Shown here one piece after another: positions 56,564 through 64,000 of a stretch of 64,000 nucleotides of DNA. Position 1 is the stretch's first letter; every line of letters starts with the position of its first letter. The stretch is from Comamonas sp. lk. Lineage in GTDB: Bacteria > Pseudomonadota > Gammaproteobacteria > Burkholderiales > Burkholderiaceae_C. Both the position numbers and the translations under genes were made by a program. The notes under the pieces were generated by a model that saw nothing but the letters and a program-made list of their open reading frames with translations, did not search any database and was not told where the DNA came from. The DNA is taken from assembly GCA_945925985.1 (NCBI GenBank), contig CAMELV010000012.1:1-64000 (forward strand), written 5' to 3'.

Positions 56564-58414
56564 ATGCATGGGTTTTTCGGTACCTACGCTAGCAAACATG
56601 ATGTGCTTGATGTCTCACAGTGGCTGGCCGTGCTGGGATGCTGTGTTGTGCTGGCTGGATGCGCCGGCCCAACCCCCCTTACGCCATCAAATCAGCACCT
56701 GACGCCAAGCCCGGTGGTGGCCGGACGGCCACCCGATTTTGCGCTGGCGCCACCAATGCCCAAGCCGCCACGCCCTAGTGAGCGCCAGGAGCTCTACAGC
56801 GTCGTGATGCGAGACGTGGCGGTGCAAGATCTTCTGTTTGCCCTTGCGCGTGACGCCAAACTCAATATCGACATCCATCCGGCCATCACGGGCGTGGTGA
56901 CCATGAATGTGAGAGACCAGACCTTGGTTGAGATTTTGGATCGTATTGCACGCCAGGTCGACCTGCGCTACGACGTCAGTGGCAAAAACCTGTCGATCCA
57001 GCCCGACCTGCCCTACCTGAGAAATTACCGAATCGATTACCCTAACATTGCTCGGAATTCAACTTCGGCTATTGGCTCGAGCAGTTCGGTTGGCGGCGGC
57101 AGCACGTCGAGTAGCTCCATTGACAACACCTCAACCAACAGATTCTGGGACACGCTAAAGACCAATTTGATCGACTTGCTGCGCGAAACCGACAAAGTCG
57201 TTCAAGAGGGCGGCACCGCCAGCGTCGCCCTCGTTTCACAGGCCGCAGCCACCGCGCCTCGGCCAGCCACCAACCCGTCAGCGGCAGGTGGGGCCGCCAC
57301 CGGGAGCCAAGCCATATCGGCCGCAGCAGCATTGGCAGCAGCGGCGGCAGCCCAATTGCAGGCGGCAAGCGCGGCACCAGCCCAGCCCACTGCAGCAGCC
57401 CCCAGAAGTATCTTTCGTGAAGCCGCATCGGTCATTGTCAACGCCGAAACCGGCAACATCAGCGTGCGAGCGACCCAAAGCCAGCACGCCAAGGTGCGTG
57501 AGTTCGTCGACCGGGTGCTGAGCTCGGCGCGCCGGCAAGTGCTGATCGAAGCCACTATCGTCGAGGTCGATCTGTCCAGCCAGTACCAACAGGGCATCAA
57601 TTGGTCTATTCTGCAAACCGGCGGGGCCAACGCCGGCTCGGGGATTGCCATCAATCAAGGCAATGCGGTGAGTTCGCTGGCCGAGTTCACCTTTAAGCAA
57701 TTTCGGCTCTGGAACGGCGATGCCGACCTGAGCGCCATGCTGCGGCTGCTCGAGTCCTTTGGCTCCTTGCGCGTGCTGTCCAGCCCAAAAATTTCAGTGC
57801 TGAACAACCAGAGCAGCATATTGAAGGTGGTGGACAACAAGGTGTATTTCACGGTCACGACCACACCCGGTACTGCTGCCACGGCAACCGAGCCGGCCAA
57901 ACCGACGACCTACTCCACAGCGGCAACGACGGTCCCGATCGGTTTCCTGATGGCGGTCATACCGCAAATCAGCGAGGGCAATGAAATCACATTGAACTTG
58001 CGTCCGACCATTACCCGTATCACCGGCTATGTCAATGACCCCAACCCTGACCTGGCAAAAGCCGGCGTCTCGAACCCGGTACCCGAGGTACAGACCCGGG
58101 AAATGGAGTCGATGATGCGGGTGCAGTCGGGTGACATCGCCATTTTGGGCGGCTTGATGCAAGACAGTCGCGACAAAACCTCGGACGAAATTCCCGGCCT
58201 GAACAACCTGCCATCCATTGGCAACCTGTTCAAGTACCGCAATGAGACGAGCAAAAAATCAGAGTTGGTGATTTTTTTACGCCCCACGGTGCTGAGCGAC
58301 GCCAGCCTGAACGGCGATTTTCGGGACTACCGGACCAATCTGCCGACCACCCTCGACGAGGGTCGCAGCAGTGGCGGCTTAATCACCTGGCCGCCGGCCA
58401 AGATGGCGCCATGA
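56564..58414 (+). CDS. mshL: Pilus secretin MshL
   Basis: 616 residues. Lipoprotein-type signal (VVLAGC, about residue 32). N-terminal secretin domain (VMRDVAVQDLLFALARDAKLNIDIHPAI), then an alanine-rich linker of about 60 residues (residues 235-275), then the secretin channel domain (ANAETGNISVRATQSQHAKV; VLSSPKISVLNNQSSILKV; VPIGFLMAVIPQISEGNEI; GDIAILGGLMQDSRDK). It forms the outer-membrane pore for the pilus. The Ala-rich insert is unusual. Confidence 0.88.
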   Translation: MHGFFGTYASKHDVLDVSQWLAVLGCCVVLAGCAGPTPLTPSNQHLTPSPVVAGRPPDFALAPPMPKPPRPSERQELYSVVMRDVAVQDLLFALARDAKLNIDIHPAITGVVTMNVRDQTLVEILDRIARQVDLRYDVSGKNLSIQPDLPYLRNYRIDYPNIARNSTSAIGSSSSVGGGSTSSSSIDNTSTNRFWDTLKTNLIDLLRETDKVVQEGGTASVALVSQAAATAPRPATNPSAAGGAATGSQAISAAAALAAAAAAQLQAASAAPAQPTAAAPRSIFREAASVIVNAETGNISVRATQSQHAKVREFVDRVLSSARRQVLIEATIVEVDLSSQYQQGINWSILQTGGANAGSGIAINQGNAVSSLAEFTFKQFRLWNGDADLSAMLRLLESFGSLRVLSSPKISVLNNQSSILKVVDNKVYFTVTTTPGTAATATEPAKPTTYSTAATTVPIGFLMAVIPQISEGNEITLNLRPTITRITGYVNDPNPDLAKAGVSNPVPEVQTREMESMMRVQSGDIAILGGLMQDSRDKTSDEIPGLNNLPSIGNLFKYRNETSKKSELVIFLRPTVLSDASLNGDFRDYRTNLPTTLDEGRSSGGLITWPPAKMAP

Positions 58415-60207
58415 GTCTGCTGCTCGACGCGCTGAACCGAGCCAGCAAGGACAAGACCGTCGCCGAGGCGGCAGCGCAACCCAAGGCCGGTGGCGACTGG
58501 CCGTCCATCGGACTGGCGGTAATGCCCCAAGAGTCAACGTCAAACCACCCACCGCTGCCGGTTCAGCAGCCCGAGTCGGCAAGCCCTGCGCCAGTGCCGG
58601 CGCCATTGCAATTCCCGACGCTGGGCTTGAGCCTTGAGCCCGTATTGGCAGACCTGCCCCCAGATGTCTCGCCCCTGGCGGAGGACCCTACTGGGTCGGG
58701 GCGTCCAATCGAGCCCACGCTGGACGACGAACCACATTTAACGGCTTTCGACCGCTCAAAACCAATTGAATTTGCGCCGCGCCAATTTGTAGACCTGGCC
58801 TTAACGCCTAACATTGACCCGACGCCGCCACAAGCACCACCCCAGCTCGTCCCCCCCCAGCCAGCACATGAACCAGCGGCAGCGCCCACAGTGCCTTCAT
58901 CTGAGGAAAATTCATCCGCGCAACTGGCCAGGCCAGCGCCGCCGTCGAACTCGGCCCAATCCAGCAAGTTAGCGCAAAGCATCATGCGCGCCAAAGAGGC
59001 CACGCCGGCCATCCGCACGCCGCGGCCCAGGTTACTGGCGCTCGGTGCTGTGACAGGCCTACTGAGTGTCGGCGCACTCAGTGTGCTGATGGGTTGGGTA
59101 GATCCTTTGGCACTGCTAGGCCAGCATTCGAACATCGGTCCTGCCGCCTCGACCGCAGCGCCGACCCCACCTGATCCCGCCCCCGCAACAGTCACCCCGA
59201 CGGCCCAACAGGCGTCGGCGCCTGACAATACCGTCGCAGCAAGCACCTCGCCTCATGGTGGCGCTACCAATGTGCCAGTCGCACCCAAGACTGGGCGACG
59301 AGGGGCGACGGGAACAGCCCTCGCCACCCCGACCGTGACGTCTTTACCATCGCAAACCAGTCCTGAGCCTGCGACGGCGCCCCCCCCTGCCACGGCACCA
59401 AATTCTGGTGCAGCTGCTACCTATGCCACTGAACCCTCCTCTGCCCCTGCTCCAATTCCGCCCCCCTTGGTTGCGGTGACTGTCGCACCAGCTAAACCGG
59501 CATCTGGTCCAACCGTTGTCAGGCCAACGCCCCGCTCTCGTGCCGCGGCATCCCCAGCCAAGTTGTCTGATTTACCCCAGATGCTGGTCGCCGCACCCCT
59601 AGGAGCGAGCCGACTGGAACTGGCCTACGCTGCGCTGACGCAAGGTCGCCTGACGGACGCTGCATCGGGCTACAAAGAAGTCCTTAAGGCCAACCCGGAA
59701 GAACGCGACGCGCTGCTGGGCTTGGCCTATGTGTCACACCAAGAAGGGCGTGATGAAGAAGCGCGCGACTACTACAAACGGGTGTTACGCCAAGAGCCGG
59801 GGAACCCAACGGCGCGGGCCGGTCTGTTGATTCAAAATCTGAGTAACGATGCAGAGGATGTGTCAGCCGGCTCACGCGACGTCGCTGAACAGCACCCGGG
59901 CTCAGCGGCCGCGCAGTCCGTACTGGGCCATAGCTTGGTCAGACAGGGGCGCCTGGCGGATGCCCAAATGGCATTCCAGCGCGCCCACGTGCTCGAACCC
60001 GGTGTGGCACTGCACGCCTTCAATCTGGCGGTGGCGCTAGATCGGCTGAAAAACCATGCTGTGGCCCGAAGCTACTACGAACGCGCCTTATCGCTGTCCA
60101 AACAGAGCGGCGGCGAACAGGCCAGTGGGCTACCACACGCCGTGGTGCAGCAACGCATGGATGAGTTACGTCAGGCCACGTCACCCAATTCGCCTGCAGC
60201 CAAATAA
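58411..60207 (+). CDS. mshN: MshN-like TPR protein
   Basis: 598 residues: MSLLLDALNRASKDKTV at the start, a very Pro/Ala-rich cytoplasmic region (about 30-200), a membrane segment (about 207-228), a second Pro/Ala-rich region, then TPR repeats (about 410-580; ELAYAALTQGRLTDAASGYKEVL, DALLGLAYVSHQEGRDEEA). Overlaps mshL by ATGA. The layout matches MshN, a pilus-assembly TPR protein; the low-complexity regions leave sequence identity weak. Confidence 0.75.
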   Translation: MSLLLDALNRASKDKTVAEAAAQPKAGGDWPSIGLAVMPQESTSNHPPLPVQQPESASPAPVPAPLQFPTLGLSLEPVLADLPPDVSPLAEDPTGSGRPIEPTLDDEPHLTAFDRSKPIEFAPRQFVDLALTPNIDPTPPQAPPQLVPPQPAHEPAAAPTVPSSEENSSAQLARPAPPSNSAQSSKLAQSIMRAKEATPAIRTPRPRLLALGAVTGLLSVGALSVLMGWVDPLALLGQHSNIGPAASTAAPTPPDPAPATVTPTAQQASAPDNTVAASTSPHGGATNVPVAPKTGRRGATGTALATPTVTSLPSQTSPEPATAPPPATAPNSGAAATYATEPSSAPAPIPPPLVAVTVAPAKPASGPTVVRPTPRSRAAASPAKLSDLPQMLVAAPLGASRLELAYAALTQGRLTDAASGYKEVLKANPEERDALLGLAYVSHQEGRDEEARDYYKRVLRQEPGNPTARAGLLIQNLSNDAEDVSAGSRDVAEQHPGSAAAQSVLGHSLVRQGRLADAQMAFQRAHVLEPGVALHAFNLAVALDRLKNHAVARSYYERALSLSKQSGGEQASGLPHAVVQQRMDELRQATSPNSPAAK

Positions 60208-60279
60208 ACGTGGTGAAAACGCCTGGATGAATCGCCTGACCCCTGATTCCCCCCCCCTTAGCAAAGGCTTGGCCCCACC

Positions 60280-62016
60280 ATGAGTGCTGTTCCGGCCACC
60301 CCAGCTCGACCCCCCACCTCCAACGCGCCACCAGTGCGCTTGGGCGATCAACTCGTCGCGTTGGGTTTGATCAGCAGCGATCAGCTCCGCATTGCGCTGA
60401 TGGAGCAAAAGCAAACTGGCAAGCCTCTCGGAGAGGCGCTGATGACACTGGGGTTCGCCACAGCTGAGGTGATGCGCAGTGCCCTGGCAGAAAACCTGGG
60501 TGAAAAATCTATCAGCCTCAAAGGTGTCGTGGCCGAGGCCGAAGCATTGGCACTGATACCTAAAGCGGTGGCCAAGCGCCACACCCTGTTCCCGGTCAGC
60601 CTGGTCAAGCGAACCAATGAGCTGATCATCGCCACGGCCAATCCCAATGACATCGTGGCTGTCGATCAGATCAAGGTCATGCTAGGCAGTGGACCACGGC
60701 CGAGCTGGCGTTTGGGCAATGGTGCAGAAATCCAAAGTGCCATCGAACAATACTATGGCCACGAACTCTCTATCGACGGCATTCTGCAGGAGTTGGAAAC
60801 CGGCAAAGTTGACATTGCCACCATCGCACAAGAGTCAGATGGTTATAGCCACCCCGTCGTCCGGTTGATTGACTCTCTGCTGGCCGATGCCACGCTGCGT
60901 GGCGCCTCTGACATCCACTTTGAGCCAGAGTTGCAGTTTTTGCGGATTCGTTACCGTATTGACGGTGTGCTACGTCAAGTGAGGGTGCTGCACCTGCGCT
61001 ATTGGTCGGCCATGGTCGTGCGACTCAAAGTGATCGCCGGGATGAATATTGCCGAAACCCGCGCGCCCCAGGACGGTCACATTTCATTGTCGATCTCAGG
61101 CCGCCCGGTCGACTTCAGGTCGGCCGCACAACCGACCATCCATGGCGAAAATTTTGTTTTGCGGATCCTGGACCGTAAAAGCGGCATCATGCCCATCACC
61201 GGTCTGGGTTTATCAGAGCCCAACTTTCACCTGTTGGAGCTAATGCTCTCCCGGCCTGAAGGTATTTTGCTGGTCACCGGGCCCACCGGCTCCGGCAAGA
61301 CTACCACGCTTTATTCGGTGCTGGGGCACCTCAATAATGAAGGCGTCAATATCATGACGCTGGAAGACCCAGTGGAATACCCGTTGCCTGTCATTCGGCA
61401 AACCTCTATTTCGGGTGCGATAAAAATGGATTTTGCCGAAGGTATCCGGTCGATGATGCGCCAGGATCCTGACATTATTCTGGTGGGCGAAGTACGGGAC
61501 CAGGAAACTGCCGAAATGGCCTTTCGGGCGGCCATGACCGGGCACCAGGTGTTCACTACCCTCCACACCAATTCAGCAATTCGCTCGATCCCTCGCCTGA
61601 TCGATCTTGGCATCAAACCCGATGTGGTGGCCGGCAACGTCATTGGTATTGTGGCCCAACGCCTGATCCGCACGCTGTGTCCGGCCTGCAAGGTGCCTGG
61701 TGCGCCCACACCCGGCGAGGCCAAACTGCTGGGATATGCCGATGCTGAAACCTCCACGGTCTACCGTAAGGTGGGCTGTGCCAAGTGTGACCAGCAAGGC
61801 TACAAAGGTCGGCTCTCGATCATGGAACTGCTCAAATTCGACGCTGGCCTGGACGAGCTGGTGACCCAGCACGCCAGCCTCAGAGCCATGGCTGACTACC
61901 TGCATGGCAAGGGTTTTGTGTCAATGGCCCAGGACGGTTTGAGGCGCGTCCGTGAAGGACAGACCACCATTGAGGAGGTCGGCCGCGTGGTGGACCTGAC
62001 TGACATGGTGCTCTGA
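60280..62016 (+). CDS. mshE: MSHA pilus extension ATPase MshE
   Basis: 578-residue GspE-type ATPase. The N-terminal motif RLGDQLVALGLISSDQLRIALMEQ matches the MshEN c-di-GMP-binding pattern. GspE domain: Walker A GPTGSGKTTTLYS, Asp box, Walker B (VGEVRDQETAEMAF-type), His box; a C-terminal zinc-site with cysteines CPACK...CAKCDQQG. Drives pilin assembly, with c-di-GMP as a likely allosteric signal. Confidence 0.92.
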   Translation: MSAVPATPARPPTSNAPPVRLGDQLVALGLISSDQLRIALMEQKQTGKPLGEALMTLGFATAEVMRSALAENLGEKSISLKGVVAEAEALALIPKAVAKRHTLFPVSLVKRTNELIIATANPNDIVAVDQIKVMLGSGPRPSWRLGNGAEIQSAIEQYYGHELSIDGILQELETGKVDIATIAQESDGYSHPVVRLIDSLLADATLRGASDIHFEPELQFLRIRYRIDGVLRQVRVLHLRYWSAMVVRLKVIAGMNIAETRAPQDGHISLSISGRPVDFRSAAQPTIHGENFVLRILDRKSGIMPITGLGLSEPNFHLLELMLSRPEGILLVTGPTGSGKTTTLYSVLGHLNNEGVNIMTLEDPVEYPLPVIRQTSISGAIKMDFAEGIRSMMRQDPDIILVGEVRDQETAEMAFRAAMTGHQVFTTLHTNSAIRSIPRLIDLGIKPDVVAGNVIGIVAQRLIRTLCPACKVPGAPTPGEAKLLGYADAETSTVYRKVGCAKCDQQGYKGRLSIMELLKFDAGLDELVTQHASLRAMADYLHGKGFVSMAQDGLRRVREGQTTIEEVGRVVDLTDMVL

Positions 62017-63212
62017 TGCCACTGTACAAGTACCGCGCCAGCACCGAAACCGGACAGATGAACAAAGGGCAGATTGAAGCCCTGAATGAATTTGATCTGG
62101 AGGCACAACTCAAAAACATCGGCTTGCTGCTGGTGTCAGCCCAAGCACAAAAATCCAAGAGGCGCATTGTCAAGAGCCTGCCCCAGAGGGAGATCATTGA
62201 TTTTTTGTTCCAACTTGAAATGCTGATTCGCGCGGGGGTGCCTCTGCTGTCCTGCCTGAGTGACATGCGTGACGAAGCCGAAACAGACAGCGGCCGGGAA
62301 CTGGCGGGCGGTCTCACTGAAAAAATTGAAGCGGGCGCCACGTTTGGTGACGCAATTGAGTCCTACCCTGGTATTTTCTCACCGACCGTGGTGAGCCTGG
62401 TACGCGCCGGCGAGGCAACCGGGCAACTCCCGGATGTCCTCAAAGAATTGGTCCGCTCACTGAAATGGCAAAACGAGATGTCGGCGCAGACTAAAAAGAT
62501 GCTGATGTACCCGAGCTTCATGATCGTCGTGATCAGCGGCGTGGTCTTTTTCCTTATGATTTACCTGGTCCCGCAACTGATCGGTTTCATGACCAGCACG
62601 GGCAAGCCATTACCCCTGCAAACCAAACTGCTGATTGCCCTGTCCGGTTTTATCATCAACTACTGGTGGGTGATTCTGGTGGTACCGACCGTGCTGATTG
62701 GGGTTGTCAGCACACTGGCCGCTTCGTCACCCAAGGTGCTGTTTCAGCTGCATCGACTACAGCTCGAACTGCCCTATGTTGGCGAGCTCATCAAGAAGAT
62801 GATTCTCGCCCGATTTGCCGATACGTTCGCCCTGATGTACCGCACCGGTGTGCCGATGATTGAAGGACTGGTTTACTGTCAAGATGTCTCGAGCAACCTG
62901 GTCATCAAGCAGGCGATCATACGCGCCCGCGAACGGGTTATGACGGGCACGGCGCTTTCAGAGAGCTTTGCCCAGGAGCGGCTATTCCCCAGCCTGGTGC
63001 TACGCATGCTGAAAGTGGGCGAATCCACAGGTGGTCTCGACACGGCACTGAACAACATCAGTTACTACTACAGCCGGGATATTGATGAGTCTGTAGGCAA
63101 GGTACAGGCGATGATTGAACCTGCCTTGACGGTGGCAATGGGGCTGATCCTGGGATGGATCATGGTTGCCGTGCTGGGGCCGATCTACGACACGATCTCG
63201 ACCATGAAGTAG
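62016..63212 (+). CDS. mshG: Type IV pilus inner-membrane platform MshG
   Basis: 398 residues of the PilC/GspF family with two T2SSF domains and three transmembrane segments. FQLEMLIRAGVPLLSCLSDM and the repeat FADTFALMYRTGVPMIEGL are characteristic, and the C-terminus ends in the last membrane helix (LGWIMVAVLGPIYDTI). Overlaps mshE by one base-type stop/start (TGATG). Confidence 0.93.
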   Translation: MPLYKYRASTETGQMNKGQIEALNEFDLEAQLKNIGLLLVSAQAQKSKRRIVKSLPQREIIDFLFQLEMLIRAGVPLLSCLSDMRDEAETDSGRELAGGLTEKIEAGATFGDAIESYPGIFSPTVVSLVRAGEATGQLPDVLKELVRSLKWQNEMSAQTKKMLMYPSFMIVVISGVVFFLMIYLVPQLIGFMTSTGKPLPLQTKLLIALSGFIINYWWVILVVPTVLIGVVSTLAASSPKVLFQLHRLQLELPYVGELIKKMILARFADTFALMYRTGVPMIEGLVYCQDVSSNLVIKQAIIRARERVMTGTALSESFAQERLFPSLVLRMLKVGESTGGLDTALNNISYYYSRDIDESVGKVQAMIEPALTVAMGLILGWIMVAVLGPIYDTISTMK

Positions 63213-63216
63213 GTGC

Positions 63217-64000
63217 ATGACAGTCATACTGCACGTTACCGGCTCGGGTACCCAGCTTTGGCAAAAGCAGGGGGCGGCTTGGGTCGCCTTCGACGCCCCC
63301 CCCCGGGGACCGGTATGGATAGTGGCCGACCTCGCCGAAGAGGCATTCTATGAGGTCCCAGTGCCGCGGGTGTTTGGTCGTGACCGCACCGGTTTCTTGA
63401 ATCGTCAACTGTCGACTCGTTTTCCAGACACGCCTTTTAAAACCGCTTTACCCCCTGCCCCGCAGACGGGACTGATGAACCGCTTGGCGCCACCGCGCCA
63501 AACCCTGCTGGGACTGGATGCCGCCGAACGGGTGACCGCTGCGATCCGAAGCGTGACCGCGCCCGTGGCTGGGGTCTGGTCGGTGTCCATGCTGATGGCA
63601 CAGCTTGCAAATCAGAAACGCATGCCGTCAGACCTTTTCGTTGTGCTGCGAGACGCTGCTGGCCTGCGGATTGTTTACGTCAAAGGTGGCGTTCCGGTGA
63701 TCAGCCGATTGATCCTGGATGCGACCCTGCCTATTGATCAGGTCGCAGAAATTGTGCGAACCTTACGGCACTTGGAGAACACCAAGGTGCTAGAGCGTTC
63801 TGACAAGCCCCGACCGATTGTGGTCATTGGCGAAAGCGATGGTTTCGCTGACCTGCTGTCCAACGAAAAAATGCATCTGTTGCCTCTGCCGTCAGGTAAA
63901 TCCAAGGTCGGAACAGACAACTGGCGGCCGGATCTTTTTGAAATGGTGATCAAGTCCCCCAGCGGTCAACTGGCGCCTATGTCGAACAGAACGGCCTTTG
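63217..64000 (+). CDS. Partial protein following mshG, continuing past the window
   Basis: Open frame from ATG 63217 with no stop before position 64000 (at least 261 codons). It begins MTVILHVTGSGTQLWQKQ and contains LDAAERVTAAIRSVTAPVAGVW, VVLRDAAGLRIVYVKGGVPV and LPIDQVAEIVRTLRHLE. Directly after mshG (4-bp gap), so it is expected to be a pilus-assembly protein, perhaps an actin-like or PilM/GspL-type platform partner; no motif proves this. The window end truncates it. Confidence 0.6.
   Translation, partial: MTVILHVTGSGTQLWQKQGAAWVAFDAPPRGPVWIVADLAEEAFYEVPVPRVFGRDRTGFLNRQLSTRFPDTPFKTALPPAPQTGLMNRLAPPRQTLLGLDAAERVTAAIRSVTAPVAGVWSVSMLMAQLANQKRMPSDLFVVLRDAAGLRIVYVKGGVPVISRLILDATLPIDQVAEIVRTLRHLENTKVLERSDKPRPIVVIGESDGFADLLSNEKMHLLPLPSGKSKVGTDNWRPDLFEMVIKSPSGQLAPMSNRTAF

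Overview
The window is a chromosomal segment of a high-GC betaproteobacterium of the order Burkholderiales, most likely family Comamonadaceae and similar in style to Rhodoferax, Polaromonas and relatives. This rests on gene neighbourhoods (exbB-exbD-lpxK-trm112-kdsB-adk; uvrC-pgsA; earP next to efp; clpS-clpA), a phasin for polyhydroxyalkanoate storage, a bacterial MSHA-type pilus locus, and a family of short dispersed repeats of the kind I associate with this family. No taxonomic marker such as 16S rRNA lies in the window.

Layout. 1-4.1 kb is accessory DNA: a 3'-truncated dndC (DNA phosphorothioation), a non-coding stretch, a short-chain dehydrogenase lacking the usual catalytic tyrosine, a brnT/brnA toxin-antitoxin pair, a secreted alpha/beta hydrolase and an orphan minimal nucleotidyltransferase. 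4.1-10.3 kb holds a cysteine desulfurase-rhodanese fusion divergent from an Lrp/AsnC regulator, two small unknown genes, a glutathione transferase followed by a degenerate second copy, and a formylglycine-type sulfatase. 10.3-14.35 kb is a compact four-gene catabolic operon (isomerase, kinase, Ldh-family dehydrogenase, enolase-superfamily dehydratase) ending beside tRNA-His.

14.6-23.7 kb is core: tRNA-His, ppiD, tRNA-Val, HU, tartrate/D-malate dehydrogenase, a DMT exporter, pgsA, uvrC, then earP and efp. 23.8-32.2 kb is a long same-strand run (histone-deacetylase-like protein, thioesterase, nitroreductase, pncB, NhaD-like antiporter, hydroxyacid dehydrogenase, rmuC, MFS exporter). 32.3-39.7 kb has the phasin with a clear promoter and paired TGC-rich sites, a candidate structured RNA, an amber-interrupted patatin, a Fur-box-preceded iron-binding protein, clpA/clpS, an Ala/Lys repeat protein, a DUF192 protein and sodB. 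39.8-47.3 kb has xseA, exbBD, lpxK-trm112-kdsB-adk, asparaginase and lexA with two SOS boxes.

47.3-54 kb is an acyl-CoA catabolic cluster: hydroxyacid dehydrogenase, 3-hydroxyacyl-CoA dehydrogenase, enoyl-CoA hydratase, a Crp/Fnr regulator, and an APH-like kinase paired with an acyl-CoA dehydrogenase. That last pair is the split equivalent of the ACAD10/11 kinase-dehydrogenase, which suggests 4-hydroxy-acid degradation. 54-64 kb carries an HD-GYP cyclic-di-GMP phosphodiesterase divergent from an MSHA pilus operon (mshM, mshL, mshN, mshE, mshG and an open partial gene). The pilus ATPase carries a c-di-GMP-binding MshEN motif, so a local signalling circuit is likely.

The most unusual items are the dndC remnant, the four-gene catabolic operon, the structured RNA candidate at about 33.1 kb, the split ACAD10/11-like module, and the dispersed repeats that appear to have become part of coding genes such as earP and lpxK.
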